In this document: in pieces, positions 36,396 through 48,560 of the stretch | How the letters are laid out: the number at the start of each line of letters is the position of its first letter | Numbering within the stretch: position 1 is the stretch's first letter | From: Seriola aureovittata | Taxonomy: Eukaryota > Chordata > Actinopteri > Carangiformes > Carangidae | NCBI RefSeq assembly: GCF_021018895.1 | Contig: NC_079387.1 | Coordinates: forward strand, 9,861,583 to 9,925,582 | Direction of reading: 5' to 3' | Length of the DNA stretch: 64,000 bases | Made by a program: the position numbers and the translations under genes | Notes under the pieces: generated by a model | Databases searched by the model: none | The model's input: the letters and a program-made list of their open reading frames with translations, nothing else | What the model was told of the DNA's origin: nothing

Positions 36396-38689
36396 GGTGT
36401 TTAATTTTGACGGGATTAATTACCGATAACATTGACAGGGCTGTTTTTAGTCATTGTGGTGCCCTTGGGCTGACGTCAGGTCTGTCATCGAAAACACGTC
36501 AGTATTCTGGATAATCAATAAAGTTATAGTCCAAATATTTAAAATACTTCACGTGACTTCTTTCTGAACTAATCGCTTTTCCCACCGCTCGGCAACAAAG
36601 GATAATTATCAGTATTGATTATCAAAGGCAAACTCATGTAGAAAGACAGGGCTGGCAGGAGCAGCGCCACGACGCACACTGCTTTCCCCCAACACCGTTA
36701 TTTATATGACTTCAGTTTCCGTGGTTACGGAGGATAACAGGATCAGTCCTAATAGAACTAAGCAGTGAAGGTCTTTGTGACCTGAACCATTGGGAGTGTG
36801 AGTGCGGCCTTAAAAATAAGAGAAGAAGAAAAATTCCTTCACAATATCCATGTGTGTGATTTGTTAAATTACATCCGACATGCTGCGCGGGCTAAATCTC
36901 CCTTTTCATATAATAACCTCTCATGAAAGCTTGTTAACATAATTCCACCTACATTTTCTCTCTGACCTTCATCATCAGTAATTGCCTCAATAAAAGCAGA
37001 GTTCACGTTTGCATGTGTTATGTGCTGGATGTAGGCGTTTTCCATTAATGCAGTTGAAATAAACATAAACAGTGACCAAGGGGCACGTCAATGTGAAGCA
37101 CTGACACAAATTACTGCGAATAAAACTTCATCAATTAAATTTTAATGAGTGATTTTTTTTGTTTTTTTGTTGCCGCTTTGAGAGACACTTCAAGTATCTC
37201 TCATCTCGGCCACATTCAGCTCTTCAACAAAGACCGGCTCAAGCTCGCCTGCCGTGTCAGATGGCGCACGCAGGGGGCAGCGCCACGAGACGCCGGCTGT
37301 GATTAACACTTGTGATATCCACCGGCACTTCTCAGCTCTGTTGCCTCGCTTTGCTTTCTCCTTCGTGGGCTGTTCAGATTTAAGATAAGATGAAATTTTA
37401 ATGACGGGGAAAAATGGGTCGATGGAGCCGCAAGACGGCGAAAAAGGCACGGCGAAGAAAGGAAACAAGGGAAAAGCAGGTCTTATAAAACACACGCCGA
37501 CGATAAGTTAAATATTAGAACATTTGAGGAGTGTGTACGGGTGGAGAGTGGCAGGAAGTGCAGCGCAAAACAGCTTCTTTCTGTCCATGTATTTAAGCAT
37601 GTGTTAGTTTGACGTATTTTATGTGTGTCAATACAAGAGAGTGTCGGAGGTGAACAGGACAGGTGCTCTGAAGACAACAGGAAGTTGGGTGTCATAGTTT
37701 GTCTGATACCTGAAGTAGTTCTGTTTATCTGTCCGTCCCGACTCTCCAGCTCTGAATATGAATCTTTTTACGAGCTTCTGTCGCTGCAGCATCATGTGAG
37801 CGATCAGATTTGTGTCTTTGTCGGTAGGAACTACTTCAAACTCTCTGTTGCTCCTGCAGTCTGTACATTTCGAGTCTGAACGGTTCACATTTTCCCCCAA
37901 GATTCAAATAAATAAAGAGAAAAAGTGACAGTCCTGGTCTGGAAAAGAAGACGACACAGGTTGAGGAGCTAAACCAAAACACCTTGAGCTGTGACCTCGG
38001 CGAGTGTGTGATTTGTAAAGAAGCGCCACCTGCACCACAAACAGAGACATTTCCAGGAGAGAGAGAAGCGGTAGAGTTTAGTTTATCAGAGTGAACCTGA
38101 ATGCAACTGAGGCCTTCAGGTTTCACACACTTAACAACAGACAGGAATGACCCGTCCTGGGTTAGACACATGCACAAGGAGAAAATAGAAGAAATAGTCA
38201 ATAACATATAGAATATAGGACTTTAAGGGAGATGGAACTTGACGAAGTTTTAGTTTGAAAACCCAGAAGGTCTTCCTTTAAAAAGATGTTGAAGGTCTGT
38301 GTGTTTCGGAGCAGGAGGATTCTCAGACTGAAGCCGAAGGACGACAGCAAAACAGAATAAACATTGATCTCCCAGCGGGGAAATTTGTCTTGGATTGCAG
38401 TTCTGTTTCTAATAACAGCAATAAATACAACATACGCAGCGTTCAATTCACAGACACAAAGCACTGATGTTTATCAGGACCGGGCACGAAGGTCAGGCAG
38501 AGAGGTAAGTGCACACTCAGCGGGAGGAGGAGATGTTCTTTGGTCGCAGTGAGGTCATGAAGAAATATTATCTTGGTGAAAAAAAAAGGATGCAGTTTCG
38601 AGAGTGACCTCAAGCAGGATGGAAGAGTGAGCGCATGAATAACAGCAACAGGAGAAAAACTCAAACTCTGATCAGTTCCTCAGTTAAAG

Positions 38690-38836
38690 ATGTTTCATTG
38701 GCGGCTTTACGACTTTTATTTTGAAAGGGAAAGTGGAGGGTCGGGCCGGCTGGGAATCAGACTGGGGACCTGCTGCTCACAGCTCATTATGCCCATTTGG
38801 TTCACGCCTTAACCAGTCGGCCATCAGGACACCCCT
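38690..38836 (-). mobile_element. tRNA-Leu/Ser-derived SINE-like element
   Basis: On the minus strand, from 38,836 downward, the sequence reads GGTGTCCTGATGGCCGACTG, then GTTAAGGCG. It contains TGGCCGACTGG (38,823-38,813), a near match to the RNA polymerase III A box of Leu/Ser tRNAs (TGGCCGAGTGG). AGTCTGATTCC (38,763-38,753) matches 8 of 11 B-box positions. The A-to-B spacing and about 87-nt head fit a class II tRNA with a long variable arm. An unrelated body follows, ending in an AAAATAAAAGTC stretch. The tRNA fold is not obviously intact, so a SINE remnant is preferred over a functional tRNA gene. Confidence 0.6.
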
Positions 38837-39429
38837 CTATTAAAGATTTATTAATTTCCACAATCTGCTTCATGCAAATCGTGGGTTAATTATTCATCTA
38901 TTTAAATTAGAGCTGGAACCATTACTGGAAGTGAAAAATGCCAAACTCTTGCACTGTTTGGACTCACGGCGAAACATAAGCATTAATCAGGAGAATAATG
39001 GCAGCTCTAATTTAAAATGACTGATGGCAGAAATGTCCCACAGTTTCTCTGTACACTGTACAAACAAAGCCAACACAATAAAAAGGTGCTATTGTCAGTG
39101 TTTAAACCACAACTGTAATACGTCATAATTTCTTCGCCATTCATCGATAACTTTCAGTCCTACGTGAGTGTTTTTTAGAGCTGGTTTAACTTCCTGTTTG
39201 TGACTCCTGTGAAATTGATCTGAGATTCTGCTTGTGCACAGGCCCCCGAGGCCCCCTGTTTATTTCCAGGTCTCCCCTATACAGTTCACCTAAACGTTAA
39301 CAAATTGAAGCAGTTGTGCTATCCACACTGGTGTATTTACTCTTTCACAGTGACAGGAACAATCAGGTGGAAAACAGCAAGCAAATCAGTCCCTATGTAA
39401 CTCTCACTCGAGTTAATACAAGCTACTGT

Positions 39430-39612
39430 ATGTGAGACTGTGAGGCAAGACTCACAGGCAGGAACCCAGAAATATATACGACACAAGACACGTCCTGAGC
39501 GGAATAACCAGTCAGCGCAATGACAGGAACCAATCCTGTCCACCTGTGGGGGACAGGGAGGGCGGGGCTAAATAAACCTGAAACCTTGTCAGTACAGAGA
39601 GAGAGAGAGAGA
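39430..39612 (-). repeat. Possible further repeat remnant
   Basis: The minus strand contains GCCCCGCCCTCCCTGTCCCC, CACAGGTGGACAGGATTGG and GGGTTCCTGCCTGTGAGTC, which echo the GC-box-plus-CACCTG style of the repeats at 4.5 and 26 kb. A (GA)n run (39,597-39,613) borders it. Similarity is loose. Confidence 0.22.
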
Positions 39613-39999
39613 GTTAGCATTAGCACAACCGCTAACACTGTGTCAGCCACTGCCAGTTACAAGCTAACAAATAACGTGAACTCGTGCTCACATGCTAACG
39701 CTAACTAGCTCTACAATCTTCCCAGACTGCGGCTTGTTGCTGTGTTTCCTCTCCTACTACATCGTATGATTGACAGATGGTTCATCCAATCACCTGCCAG
39801 CTATCTGTTTATTTATTTATTTTCCAAACAGTTTCCAGTTTCCCAGATGGTTCTGTGTAACAAACCATCTGCTGCGTCAGGTGACACTGTGTTTATACAC
39901 TGCCATGAATAAAGAAGAAAACATGGAAATATAAACAAATATGCACCTGAACAAATCCAGGTGTTTGCAGAAAAGCGTGCATGTGTGTTGAACTGTAAA

Positions 40000-40031
40000 A
40001 CACAAACAAACAAACAAACAAACAAACAAAC
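40000..40031 (+). repeat. (CAAA)n microsatellite
   Basis: About seven ACAA units. Confidence 0.85.
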
Positions 40032-41707
40032 ATATATACACCTTATCGCCTTCATAGTGCAGATAAGGAGCCCAGTCTGTGCTTCACTGCTATCACACAG
40101 TGCAGGCGGAGGAGACAAACTGCAGCACGACTGCACTGTGTTGCTTGTTCTCACTATCAACACCGTCATCTGGATGTTATTCACGGATGGAGGAGGCGTT
40201 CGAGATAATCAAGCGATTGATTCATTCACCGATTCCCTCGTTCGGGAACGAGATATCACCGACAGGACGGTGACACCCTTTTTCAAAGGCGCCGCATTTC
40301 CAACCACGTTCGCTCTTTTCCACAACGTTACGTTTCCAACATTGACACCGAGCTCATGTTCGGACGGAGGCGTTGGTCCATGATACTTCTGCTGCTGGAA
40401 TGATTGACAATGACGATGCAAAACACATTCATCCTGCGGCCACAGAGGTAATTACTGTGTCTAATGTGGGACCAATTAGCAAAGGCCCATCAAGCTGCAC
40501 TGCTTCTCATGTGCAATTATATTTAATTACATGATAGAGGTATTGCTGATCGCAAGAGAGGACGAGACCAGGGATACGCGCTTATCTGGGAAAAAGGTTG
40601 TCCGGTCCAAATCGACGCTGGTTAATAAACTGTGCCAACCCATAAAGAAGAAGAAGGTGCACTCCATATTTAGCCACACTGGGCGTCTCTTCAGAGGAAC
40701 AATACATGAGGGTTTGGGACCAAAATGGAAAGTGTAATTGGGCTCTGAGTGCTGCAGTGCGTGACGGAAGACCAGCCAGACCTCTTCAGATATTTCAACA
40801 AATGTGAGTCCATTTATGAAACAACAGGAAATCACCAGCCTTTCTCCAATCTCATATCGACGCACCTGGTGATGTGACACAGTGGAGTCCCGACCCCACA
40901 CCTGTACATTTATTCTATTTCATTTTTTTTTTTATAACTAAACTCAGATCCTCTGCTGAGAAATCGCAGCTGATCCACGTGATACACGGCCTGAGGTCAG
41001 AGATCTCTTTTGGTTCGACTGCCAAGTTAGTCAGAGCTGTCAGCTCCGCTCTATTGTTGCCGCGGCAGCAGTGATGTCGTGGAAAATAAAACAGGTGAGC
41101 TACCTCGGCTCAGTCGAAGACGACTGGAGCTCTCTGCTCCCCCCGTGTCTTTGCAGTAGTTTCTCCTCTAAACTGGGACGACTGGACCACGATTTCACAT
41201 TTTAACCATTAACCGCTCGCTAAACCCCGCCCCCTAAATTTAGCACCCATAGCAACAGTCAGCAGGCTCGTTAAGCTTCGGGGGCGGAGTCCATGAGGCA
41301 CTGTTAAGATTCACCCTCGCTCTCAAAGCCTGCTGATTGACAGATGTTCACTCTCTTGAAAGCAAAGCAAAAGTACTGCAGGTCAGATGGCTGAAATATA
41401 AATATACAAATTTAAGTATTTATGGTTAAAAAAAAAAAGAAGAAGAATATAATACAATACAATGTGCAAAATATTTACTGTTCTTTACACGTGACTCAGC
41501 AAAAATAGACAGGGAGACGAACCTGCTGACGTTTCTGTGTCTGGGTCGAATCTGAATGTGACGCAGACATGAAAAAAAATAAAAATAAATAATGAATATG
41601 ATATTTTTCAACCACTGCAGCAGCTGCATGTGGAGACAGTGAAGGCCACATGTGCTAAATAGTCACAGCAGAAAGTAATGTAGGTTATAATTATACACAA
41701 GGGCAGT

Positions 41708-41708
<1 letters not shown>

Positions 41709-41748
<40 letters not shown>
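41709..41748 (+). repeat. (TC)20 microsatellite
   Basis: A perfect TC run of 40 bp. Confidence 0.9.
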
Positions 41749-41751
<3 letters not shown>

Positions 41752-43858
41752 ACATCCATCAAACAACACGTGGACATCTACCTTTAGACTATATGACACC
41801 TTTAAAAGCCACTGATGACATCATAACACACTGGTGTGCGCTGTAGCAACGGTAGCTAACAAGGACAGGGCTCAGTGAACGCTCACTTCATTCCTTAAAG
41901 ACTTCTTTAATTAATTCCTAAACAGAAATTCTGATGATTAGAAGTTTGAACTAGGGTTGGGCTGAACTGATGGATGATAACTACAAACAGAAAATAAAGC
42001 CTCATGCACTTTTCATCATCAAGATCCTGACTGGTTTCAGCTAGCTTACATTCCACATAAAAGGTTTTTGTTTTCATTTTTTAATTTATTTTTTGGTTGG
42101 TCTTTTAATCTGAAAGATTTTACACGACTTCCTGGTGCTACAGTTCAGTCGGAGAGATTTAAATGTGAGAAAACAAAGGCAAGCTGCTGGTCACAAAGAG
42201 AAGTATGAGCGGAGCCGCTGAGTTTCCCTCGCCGTCTTACTTTGTCAATATTTACCGCTCGTAGTTTGATCTCAACTCCGACTCCAAGTTTCTCTTTTCC
42301 CTAATGAGATTTGTTCGGCTGATATTTCATCTGCCGCGCTCGGCGATAACCAGGAGCCATGCAAAAGGCGAGCGAATCAGGCCCGCATCTGAACCGAGAC
42401 GCAATAATGAGCACAATTTTCGCAGGGTCCGCTGCAGGAGAGCCTAATGCCCCGTCTGTAACCTGCTGTGTAGTAATGACTGTGCACGTCACTCTCTAAT
42501 GCTACTCCCTCAAAGATACACACAAACAAGGATGTGGAGAAGATGTACACCCATGCGCAGACAAACACCAGTGTTGTTCTAAGTGTTTTCATTACGCTCT
42601 TTTACCCCACATACACTAATGGCCAATTATTTCTGCAGAGGTAAAGCGAGTGTTTTAGCTGCAGACTTTGTCCTGTGAGCTGTTGCTTTGTGAGGGGGGG
42701 GGGTGTGTTGGCAGGTGGAGTACTCCCAGCGTCCAGGGGGAGATGGGGTTCATCCACAATGGTGCAGGCTTCTCCGTAGAGCTGACATTTGTGGGACCTA
42801 ATAAAGCATAAAGCTATATTTCTTATTCCCTTTACATAGGCGCTGGCTTTCACCCCGTTTTTTCATTGTTTCCCCAGGAAATTTATCACGGCGCTGAAAA
42901 GGCCTGAGGAAAAGTACAGTGAGACCCCGTGGCATTAAAACTCTCCACTAAAACCAATAACAGAAATTGTTTCAGGTTGAGTGCAGGGAGCAGATGACAC
43001 CTCCTCTGTCTCCTTAGACAACAATGGCCGACCGCATGAACAGAGGAGTATCGACTGTTTCTATCAATTATTACAACTTCATACTCTCCTGTTTTATTAT
43101 TGAAACCTGGAGGCAGAGCTCCCACGACTACAGGAAGTACAATCAATTCAAGTTAAAATAGGAACTTAAGTCAATGACAGTGGAAAGTCCAATCAAAGCT
43201 TGAACCCCACCCAACTGCAATAAACCCGTTAAACCTTTACGATAAAATAGCAAAAGGAGAATAGAGGAGATATTTCTGTGTTTGTGTTTCTGACAGTCCT
43301 TCTCTCACCGGTGATGTCACAGCCGTCCATGCACCAATCAGGATTTAGCATCATGTGAACAGTTTTTTAAACTAAACTTTAAATGTGACTTTTGCTAATT
43401 GAATTTGTTATAGAACATCATTAAGAATCAAAAAACTTCACGCTTTCTGACGCTACATCTGTAATAGTGACATGAATGTATTTCTACTCAATTCTGATCA
43501 ACGGAGAAATACTTGACAGCTTGTTTTTCATCTATAAATCAATCTCCCATTCTCTGAGTCTAACTGTAATTAAGTTAGCATTTAGATCTAGTCCGAGAAA
43601 ACCAAAATTGTCATAAACTTGACCGCAAATGAGTTTATTTTCCTCAAACTTCGACACCACGCAGCAGAGCGGAGTGATGTCTGGAGCGTGTTTGGCTCAT
43701 TAGCCGCCGAGGTGTAGCACAGGATGTTTGACTGGTCTTTGAACATGTGGCTGCGTCGGGGTTTGGACTAACGTCGACATACCGGTGACATCAAAGAGAA
43801 TATATGAGAGGCTGAGAGGTACGCTACGCCATATTGAGGTGACAAGAGCCTGCAGCAG

Positions 43859-43899
<41 letters not shown>
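43859..43899 (+). repeat. (CA)20 microsatellite
   Basis: A perfect CA run. Confidence 0.9.
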
Positions 43900-43902
<3 letters not shown>

Positions 43903-44159
43903 TGCCATCAAAGTGTTTTTGTGTGTGTGTGTTGGAGAAAGACAGGAAAAGAAAAAGAGAGAATTTGTTGTATATGTTGTGTATGTGTTCTGCCCGAGGT
44001 TTATTACCTCACTATCTAAAACTGATGAAATTAACTAGGTGTAAAAAACACAAACCAAAAACATTTCTGTTGACTGAAATAAAATAAACGATAACTAACT
44101 GAAACTGTGTTGTGTGTTAAACTAAAATAAACTAAAAAAAGTTGTAGAGAAATCGTCTG

Positions 44160-44440
44160 GTTTCCCTCTCAGCTGATAAACTGTCGTGACCCAGATATTT
44201 GTCGATCCCTGTTTTATTTTGCAGCTTTCGTCGTGTCTCATGTTGATTCTACTCTCTGTCTCTGTCCCGTCTCCCAGCGACGTGTTTCAGCTGTGTTCAA
44301 TCACCCTCCTTAAAGTCTCTGTCCTCGTCACTTGGTCTGCTTTGCTGTTGTCATGGCGTTGTTCTGTTGTTGTTGTTGTTGTTGTTGTTGTGTCCGGTTG
44401 AACTTTTGTAGTTAAACAAACAAACACACTAAGTCGATAC
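44160..44440 (+). repeat. Diverged copy of the 26-kb repeat type with a (GTT)n insert
   Basis: The plus strand has TCGTGACCCAGATATTTGTC, CTGTTTTATTTTGCAG, CTCTGTCTCTGTCCCGTC, GACGTGTTTCAGCTGTGTTC and CAATCACCCTCCTTAAAGTC. These are similar in order and content to the minus strand of 26,038-26,440 (GATGTGTTTCACCTGTGA followed by TTATTACCCTTCCCTCC). A (GTT)n tract at 44,365-44,391 interrupts or extends it. Confidence 0.35.
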
Positions 44441-44514
44441 AAACACCTCCCATGACAAAAGGAAAACAAACTAGAATCACTGTCTCGTGGTTGTCTCCCT
44501 CCACCAACGGATGA

Positions 44515-44560
44515 ATTTGTGAGTTATGGCCTTTGACCTTTGACCCTCTAAAGCTCTAAG
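44515..44560 (+). repeat. Related TTATGGCC/TGACCTTTGACC scrap
   Basis: GAGTTATGGCCTTTGACCTT followed by TGACCCTC repeats the TTATGGCC..TTTGACCTTTGACC layout seen at 63.4 kb. It contains a near-perfect DR1 (TGACCTTTGACCC) at 44,534-44,546. Confidence 0.35.
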
Positions 44561-44689
44561 CAAAGCAGGTGAGGACAACAACTCCCATGATCCCACGTCA
44601 TTTCAGTGTGTTGTGGAGTGTGATGAAATTCAGTGGCGGTGAGTTAATTGCTATTTGAACTGTTGCAAGTCGGCTGTGAAAACATTCTG

Positions 44690-45060
44690 GCATCCGCAGG
44701 AACACGGAGGATCACCTCTGCGTATTCACACACGCCGCGGCGAAGAGCGAGCGAGGGAGGCGGTGAACGAGAAGAGGAGATCAGGAGTGCGGACGTCACT
44801 CTAACCCGGCGCTGCGTCTCCACAGGAAGCTCCCTCCTCTGCTCCACTGTGTGTTCTCGCTTTGTGCGCGGGTAAACACACGGCAGGGACGTCCTCAGAG
44901 GAGACGCGCTGCAGCAGGAGATCACAAAGACCCAGCGCTGGTTGTCACAGGAGACCGTTAGGTTTACAAAAGACGGTTTTTTTTTAACTGGCGGAGGTCG
45001 CAGACTCAGTGTGTTTCTCCTCCCTCCGCTCCCAGTCTCTTGCGACATCGGCGGAAAGAA
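44690..45060. promoter_or_regulatory. CpG-rich island-like segment
   Basis: CpG dinucleotides are dense relative to the surroundings (ACGCCGCGGCGAAGAGCGAG, ACCCGGCGCTGCGTC, GTGCGCGGG, GAGACGCGCTGC), over about 350 bp without long repeats. It could mark a promoter or noncoding first exon, possibly of a b3galt1 transcript starting about 27 kb upstream, or of another RNA. No start site or splice donor could be assigned. Confidence 0.25.
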
Positions 45061-47260
45061 AACCAGCTCTTGATGTTTCTGTTATTCCATAGTTTGTTCC
45101 ACCAGTGTAAATCTCCTCCTAACACACACATGTCTGCGTCTCCTCTCCGCTGTGCCCCCCCCCCCCCCCCCATGCAAATGATACCTCTCTCTCGGGAATC
45201 AGTGAGTGTTGCCACCTCTCAGGCAAAGTTTTAACTACTTCTCCATTGTAATTTAGCACCAGGATAACAGCTGCAGGAGTGTTGCTATTACAGCCCATCC
45301 TGCACATCCTCAAAACCCTCGGCACTCGACGCAGCCCCGCTGTGAGCAGGCAGGAGAGGGAGCGGGAAATAAATGGAGACGAACGAAGCAACAATTTACT
45401 GTGATTTTTGGATTTTTGCCGAACCGCAGCGGGAAACTATTACTGGTTTGTCTTAAAGCTCAACAGTGCAGACGTGTTGTTGACATTTCTCACATGAGCA
45501 GCAACAGTCGACACTTTTTATTTTGACCTTTTGTTTTCAATTTCAGTTTAACTTTAACCCCCTGAAAACAACAGACACAATCTACGGATTCTCAGCTTTC
45601 AGATGGGACAGTGAACTAACCATGTGTGACAAACAGTGACTTTATTCTACGTCTCATTCATGATGTTTGCTCTGAACAAATCATTTAAAGTCAGTGTTTC
45701 GCCGACGCGATTGATGCTAACCTTCGTTTCTATTGTTTCTTTAATAACTTATGAACCAGATGTTCAGGGATTAAACCGTTAAAACACACGTCTAGTCTGT
45801 TCTGGTTTAGTGACGTATTATAACTTTAAGACGGGTTCAACACGGTAAAGCCACAGAACGTAACGACCTCGTGCTTCGCGGAAATGAACCAGGAAGTGAA
45901 CGAAGCTCTCGTGGAAAACGCCTCAATGACATCATCTTAATTAACTTTGGTACCAAGTGAAACATGAGTCACACACTAACTACAAACTTTATACTGAGCG
46001 AATATCTGTATCGACAGTTTAAATCCCCGTGCAGGTATGAGGCAGAAACGCTGGAGATAATAAGTTGACTCCCACACACTGATCTGTTTATTTAAAGGTT
46101 CTGTGAAATGAAAAATGTCTGTGTTCATCGTCTCTATGTGGAGGTGTTGTTCCGCCAAGAATATGTCAAGTGTTTCTGCTTGTGGAAATTTTCAAATCAA
46201 AATCTGACCTTTATTCTTTTCCTACGGTAATTAAAGTGTCATACACAGAATTACAACCTGTTCTTTGGGCTGATCAACACCTCCATCATGTGAAATCTGC
46301 ATTTTTTTCTCTGTTTGCAGCAACTAACGTGGGTTGAATGTTTTCAGAGCATAAAAAAAACAAAGTGTGAAGGTGGTTGTTATTTGCTTTTGTCGTCAGG
46401 CCAGTTTCAATCAAACATGATCAAAACTCACACCCACACACTCGTCTTGAAACTGATGAGCAGAGGTTTGACAGTTAAACAATAAATGGATAGGATATAT
46501 ATTTCCTAGCTTCACTCTGACAATTGCTCATTTAGTCAAGAACATTTAGTGACACGTCGGAAAGACTCTCATCCTGTGGTTTAGCTAAAAGCTAAAGCTT
46601 TGCATAAATCCCTCACATCAGTGCTGTTAGTCAGAAGGTCACAGCAACAAGCTAACGTTACAACACAAAGCTAAAGTCTCCATCACGCATGAACACACGT
46701 CTTCCGCTGCACCTCAGCTTGTTGAACGCGGCAGTAAACATTCGGCGGGGAAAAGTGCACAGCTAATCTCAGTTTGAAGGCTAATTAGCTCATTAGCTGC
46801 TCAGCTGCAGCACATTAAGCAGCGTGTAAAATGTACCTGTAAATGTCTCTTTGGTCCATTCAGACGCTTCTGTGAAACCGTCAACAAGCTTTGTGTGTCA
46901 CTCCCCTGCAGGGGCTCAGCGCGTCGGCTGCTGTCAATCAAAACGAAAACAGACACGCCCCCCCGGCCTCTCGGAGGAACAGGAACACATTAAGCTTCTA
47001 GACAGAGCTTTTCCTCTTGCTTTTAAAAAGGAAGATAATTATTATATTTGAGTGCACAAAGAGACGAGCAGTTACTAAAGGATGTGACTGATTCTTATTT
47101 TGGTCGGGACCATAAAATATTTTTTTTACTTTTATTTTCAGAAACAAAATCAGCGTCGGAGCTGGGTCCGTGCCGTTCTTTGGTCTGACTCCAGGAGACT
47201 TCCCTTTTCCGGGCGAGGTGCTGCAGCTCTGACTGTGTCAATCCCTTTCGGGTTTTGTAA

Positions 47261-47521
47261 ATGGCTCTTAGCCCGGCCCCTCCCCCCCAGGGAGGTGGCG
47301 AGGAGTTACTAATCCCTCATGTTGAAAGGAGCCAGGTGAGGTGGTTCAGGCATCTGATTAGGAAGCCTCCCGGGCCTCCTTTAGAGGTTCTCCAGGCACG
47401 TCCACCTGGGAGGAGACCTCAGGGTAGACGGAGAACTCGCTGGAGGGATTACACCTGCACCCCACCTGGTCTGGGAACACCTCAGAACCCCCCAGGAGGA
47501 GCTGCACCTCTAACTACATAA
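47261..47521 (+). mobile_element. Non-LTR retrotransposon fragment: C-terminal tail of an RT polyprotein
   Basis: The frame stays open for 86 codons. From about 47,324 it reads ERSQVRWFRHLIRKPPG, then a R..RPPGRRPQGRRRTRWRDY block and GLGTPQNPPGGAA. This resembles the widespread fish LINE C-terminal sequence of the form RSQLRWFGHL.RMP..R followed by GRRPRGRPRTRWRDY. Only this tail is recognisable, and the catalytic RT and endonuclease parts are absent nearby. The initial ATG is not a real start. LINE clade is not assigned. The 47,110-47,260 stretch may belong to the same insertion but shows no motif. Confidence 0.65.
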
Positions 47522-48249
47522 TCAGACAGCACTAAAAAATGGTGAACTCCATATATACTTTCTAGGGAGAAGTGATGGATCGCAGACAGAGGCTGTAACT
47601 TTAAAGTCCTTGCACACATGTGCTACACCTACACAGGTGACTTCCCTCGCCCCGGTTTTACTTCTCAGGTCTGTTTGGGTCTGAAAACACCTGTGTGAAT
47701 GCGCTAATTAAACCTACGCTCAGGTCAAATAAGAATGTGTCTCATTTCAACAGGTTAACAAGCTCTCAGTCGGTGGAGGACATTTCCACAAGGTATGAAA
47801 GATGTAAATTAGAAATAATACAGGATAATAATGATATGATGATAAAAAGAATGACAGCTGAAGGTCATATTGTTCAAGCTGGCTCAATGTCACTATCACG
47901 GCCTTTTTAAAGAGCGCAGAGCCATAATGAATGTTATTATTTACACTCCTACTTTCCCTCCTGCCTGCTGCCAAAACAGCAGATTCTGTGTATGAAAATA
48001 AAGTGACAACACCTGCGCGGATGCACTTTATAAACTCACCTGTGAGTGGGAGTTACAATTACACGCGCATCACCGTCAAAGATGACGGCTGTTTGCTTTG
48101 ACAGCAAACTTTCGCCTTCGAGAAAAAGGAATTACTATTCAGAACCTCGTCAGTGCCCGACTCATTAACGGCTTACATGACCCTACATGTAAAGCAGTAT
48201 ATGTTACATGAGCACAAAGTGTGTCCTGCAGAGCCGGCGTTAAATTACA

Positions 48250-48560
48250 CAGGCAGGTCATTACACTGAGGCAGATCATTCTCACTTCTTTTCACCCAGG
48301 CTTGTTTTACTCACTCCTCTCATTTCATGCACAATAACCTTCTTAGATGAAGGGCTTATAGCTGGAGTGATACAACGCATGAACTATCAATGAATATTTT
48401 ATAGCATTTCCATATTAAATTTTTAATTACATTTTAAATAGGCTGATATTTAGAGATTCCTTTTAACCAATTACATCAGAAAATCCTAATATTATAAGTA
48501 AGTTGATTTTATTCAGGTTATTTTTGTGCAAATATCTTCTACCAAAAGCCTTTCGGCAGA
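48250..48560. promoter_or_regulatory. Candidate conserved noncoding element
   Basis: AT-rich but non-repetitive DNA with AACTATCAATGAATATTTTA, AATTTTTAATTACATTTTAA and ACCAATTACATCAG, plus TTTCATGCACAATAACC. It resembles homeodomain/POU-rich enhancers. No coding frame is seen. Confidence 0.25.

Larger units (their letters stand above)
32400..38689. other. Noncoding interval, no gene recognised
   Basis: Mixed AT-rich unique DNA with microsatellites and one perfect DR1. Frames up to about 120 codons around 34-38 kb have no family resemblance. Confidence 0.55.
39613..47260. other. Noncoding interval, no gene recognised
   Basis: It holds a short perfect hairpin at 40,237-40,252 (CTCGTTC/GAACGAG), GC-box-like motifs around 41.2 kb, the diverged repeat at 44.2 kb, the CpG-rich segment at 44.7-45.06 kb and a C15 run near 45,156-45,170. 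TTAGC-rich DNA lies near 46.6-46.8 kb. No exon is supported. Confidence 0.5.

Noticed and set aside
37370..37400. Minus-strand LINE tail (TTAAAATTTCATCTTATCTTA)-like sequence
   Set aside because: It resembles the TTATCTTATC tails of some LINEs, but it is short, lacks AATAAA, and has no recognisable body.
38748..38836. Functional tRNA-Leu or tRNA-Ser gene
   Set aside because: The B box matches only 8 of 11 positions, no clear acceptor-stem pairing was seen, and the element continues into an unrelated body, so a SINE remnant is preferred.
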